Shown piece by piece: positions 7,952 to 8,852 of a stretch of DNA of 8,852 nucleotides. The stretch's first letter is position 1. Each line of letters starts with the position of its first letter. The DNA is from Bordetella parapertussis (GTDB lineage: Bacteria; Pseudomonadota; Gammaproteobacteria; Burkholderiales; SG8-39): contig CAMDRY010000109.1 of assembly GCA_945906975.1 (NCBI GenBank), positions 1 to 8,852 on the forward strand, given 5' to 3'. Below the pieces are notes generated by a model. That model saw only the letters and a program-made list of their open reading frames with translations. It ran no database searches and was not told where the DNA came from. Made by a program: the position numbers and the translations under genes.

Positions 7952-7984
7952 TTGACGTCATTTGCTATGTCTGAAATAATTCAG
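7952..7984 (+). promoter_or_regulatory. Strong sigma-70-like promoter with two overlapping palindromes
   Basis: TTGACG (-35, 7952-7957) and AATAAT (-10, 7975-7980) are separated by 17 bases, with an extended -10 TG at 7972-7973. Initiation is predicted near 7987. Two perfect palindromes sit on it: TGACGTCA (7953-7960) over the -35 and CTGAA-ATAA-TTCAG (7971-7984) over the -10. Their centres are 21 bases apart, two DNA turns. They look like operator sites, although short palindromes can arise by chance. The promoter drives the two-hairpin RNA and, on readthrough, the NYN gene. Confidence 0.65.
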
Positions 7985-7986
7985 TC

Positions 7987-8048
7987 ACTACTTCCCCAGC
8001 GGTTTCGACCCTGGGTGCGGGGGCTCTTCGGAGCCCCCTGTTTATTTG
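7987..8048 (+). ncRNA. Candidate ~60-nt structured leader or small RNA upstream of the NYN gene
   Basis: The predicted transcript from the promoter to the terminator is about 60 nt and contains no credible ORF. Hairpin 1 is CCCAG (7995-7999) with CTGGG (8011-8015) and, after a bulged C, GGT (8001-8003) with ACC (8008-8010), closed by a TTCG loop. Hairpin 2 is the terminator stem. CCCCAGC (7994-8000) could alternatively pair with GCGGGG (8017-8022), with a bulged A, which would break the terminator stem. An attenuator leader is therefore possible, as is a free-standing sRNA. No known RNA family was recognised. Confidence 0.4.
8019..8048 (+). terminator. Intrinsic terminator with UUCG tetraloop, just before the NYN gene
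   Basis: GGGGGCTC (8019-8026) pairs perfectly with GAGCCCCC (8031-8038) around a TTCG loop closed by C-G, the most stable tetraloop form. It is followed by the U-rich TGTTTATTTG (8039-8048). It ends 12 bases before ATG 8061, so it should stop most transcription entering the NYN gene from the promoter at 7952-7980 or from hsdR. Confidence 0.85.
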
Positions 8049-8060
8049 TGCGGCCGGTTG

Positions 8061-8840
8061 ATGCGGACCGCCATCTATATTGACGGTTTTAATTTCTATT
8101 ACCGCGCCGTCCGCGGCACCCCCTACAAGTGGGTGGATCTGAAAAAGGTCTGCCAGCAGCTGCTTCAACCCGGGCATAACATCGTCACGATCAAGTACTA
8201 CACTGCTGCGGTGTCCGGCAAGCGTGACCCCGGCCAACCGATAAGGCAGCAGACCTTCCTGCGCGCGCTTCAGGCGACGACGCCCGAATTCATCGTTCAC
8301 CGCGGCCACTTCCTTACCCACGAAATCAGCGCGCCCTTGGCGAAACCGGTTGTAGGGCAACCGGCGACTGTGCGGATTTTGAAAACGGAGGAGAAGGGCT
8401 CGAACGTTAATCTCGCCGTGCACATGCTCAACGATGCCTGGCTGGATGCTTACGACTGTGCCGTCATTATTTCGAATGACAGCGATCTTGCCGAGGCGAT
8501 GCGTCTGGTTCGTCTGCATCATCCGGCGAAAATCATCGGGCTTATTTTTCCTCGGCCCGGTGGCGCCGCGGAAAAGCACGCCCATCCTTCGCGCGAACTG
8601 ACCCGGCACAGGAGTTTCTTTGCGGGAAGAATACTGACGTGCGCGACCGATTTTCCTATCGGTGTCGTTGGTGTGCGCTTCACTTACCCGACCCGAGCGA
8701 ATGGAAGCTATTGCGGCTTGAAATCGATGTATTTGACGAGTTCGGCGAACTGCTTCAATTGGGTTTTGAGCAACGCATCCAACTCCTCGGGCGCGCCGGG
8801 GCGCACCTCGATACGCTGCTTGGCGAGCAGCTCGGCGTAA
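8061..8840 (+). CDS. NYN-domain (LabA/PIN-like) protein, possibly decayed at its 3' end
   Basis: NYN domains are PIN-fold ribonuclease-like domains. ATG 8061 gives the family start MRTAIYIDGFNFYYRAVRG with D8 and N11; the in-frame TTG at 8046 lies in the terminator tail and is unlikely. Family hallmarks follow: GKRDPGQPIRQQTFLRALQ (53-71), KTEEKGSNVNLAV (108-120), DAWLDAYDCAVIISNDSDLA (126-145) and SRELTRH (177-183). In relatives I know, KGS is usually followed by Asp, a presumed metal ligand; here it is Asn115 (AAC at 8403-8405, one transition from GAC), so activity may be lost. After about residue 200 the sequence no longer looks like the family, and codons beyond 8707 are antisense to the minus-strand gene. 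The expected family length is roughly 200-230 residues, against 259 here. The original 3' end has probably been lost or frameshifted. The N-terminal 185 residues are secure. Confidence 0.75.
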   Translation: MRTAIYIDGFNFYYRAVRGTPYKWVDLKKVCQQLLQPGHNIVTIKYYTAAVSGKRDPGQPIRQQTFLRALQATTPEFIVHRGHFLTHEISAPLAKPVVGQPATVRILKTEEKGSNVNLAVHMLNDAWLDAYDCAVIISNDSDLAEAMRLVRLHHPAKIIGLIFPRPGGAAEKHAHPSRELTRHRSFFAGRILTCATDFPIGVVGVRFTYPTRANGSYCGLKSMYLTSSANCFNWVLSNASNSSGAPGRTSIRCLASSSA

Positions 8841-8852
8841 AACGGCTCGGCC
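8708..8852 (-). CDS. C-terminal end of a probable tripartite tricarboxylate transporter (Bug/TctC) substrate-binding protein, partial
   Basis: On the minus strand an open frame enters from the right edge and ends at TAG (8710-8708). It gives 47 residues: AEPFYAELLAKQRIEVRPG, then APEELDALLKTQLKQFAELV, and the tail KYIDFKPQ. The pattern 'G.EP.PGTPEEL..FL..E...W..V....GIKP' typical of Bug/TctC periplasmic solute-binding proteins is recognisable in weakened form (V-RPGAPEELDALLKTQLKQFAELVKYIDFKPQ). If correct, the full protein would be ~320 residues with a signal peptide, both outside the window. Protein-like composition in this frame contrasts with the poor-looking plus-strand reading opposite it. 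The coding call is fairly good; the family call rests on 47 residues and is tentative. It is convergent with the NYN gene and is probably a chromosomal gene bordering the island. Confidence 0.55.
   Translation of the reverse strand, partial: AEPFYAELLAKQRIEVRPGAPEELDALLKTQLKQFAELVKYIDFKPQ

Noticed and set aside
8644..8667. Small inverted repeat ACCGAT/ATCGGT near 8646-8663 as a terminator between the convergent genes.
   Set aside because: It has only six pairs and no T-run on either strand, and it falls inside the NYN reading frame.
8602..8852. A second open plus-strand frame at the right edge (reading QEFLCGKNTDV onward).
   Set aside because: It is the mirror of the minus-strand coding frame and has no start or family resemblance of its own.

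Overview
The window looks like part of a restriction/defence island from a GC-rich Gram-negative proteobacterium, most likely a beta- or gammaproteobacterium. This placement is inferred from composition and the gene families; nothing in the window fixes the species. Most of the sequence is clearly GC-rich, but the first ~450 bases are much more AT-rich.

The backbone is a type I restriction-modification locus on the + strand. The 5' edge holds the 3' part of hsdS (specificity subunit). The end of the locus holds a complete 1031-residue hsdR (restriction/translocase subunit, 4724-7819). hsdM is not in the window and probably lies upstream. Between hsdS and hsdR sit three accessory modules: (i) a DUF4143-type AAA ATPase with a PD-(D/E)xK-like C-terminus (1251-2444), preceded by two tandem small palindromes; (ii) a DUF4160/DUF2442-HTH gene pair (2553-3226) that resembles a toxin-antitoxin cassette and has its own strong promoter; (iii) a coupled pair made of an unrecognised 258-residue protein and a PIN-domain ribonuclease (3414-4699). 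The PIN gene is followed 24 bases later by hsdR, so hsdR may be transcribed from this last cassette.

hsdR ends in a very long, nearly perfect hairpin (7818-7874). After it comes a compact unit. It has a near-consensus sigma-70 promoter (7952-7980) overlaid by two palindromes, a short predicted RNA with two UUCG-loop hairpins, the second followed by a U-rich tract (terminator, 8019-8048), and then a NYN-domain (LabA-like) protein gene starting 13 bases beyond the U-rich tract. The NYN gene shows signs of decay: an Asn replaces a usually conserved acidic residue, and its 3' end runs antisense through the end of a convergent gene. That minus-strand gene (8708-8852, partial) looks like the C-terminus of a tripartite tricarboxylate transporter (Bug/TctC) substrate-binding protein and probably marks the edge of the defence insertion.

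The most interesting elements are the promoter/two-hairpin RNA/NYN unit, the unknown protein-PIN pair, the long hairpin after hsdR, and the way self-contained cassettes have split the hsd operon.
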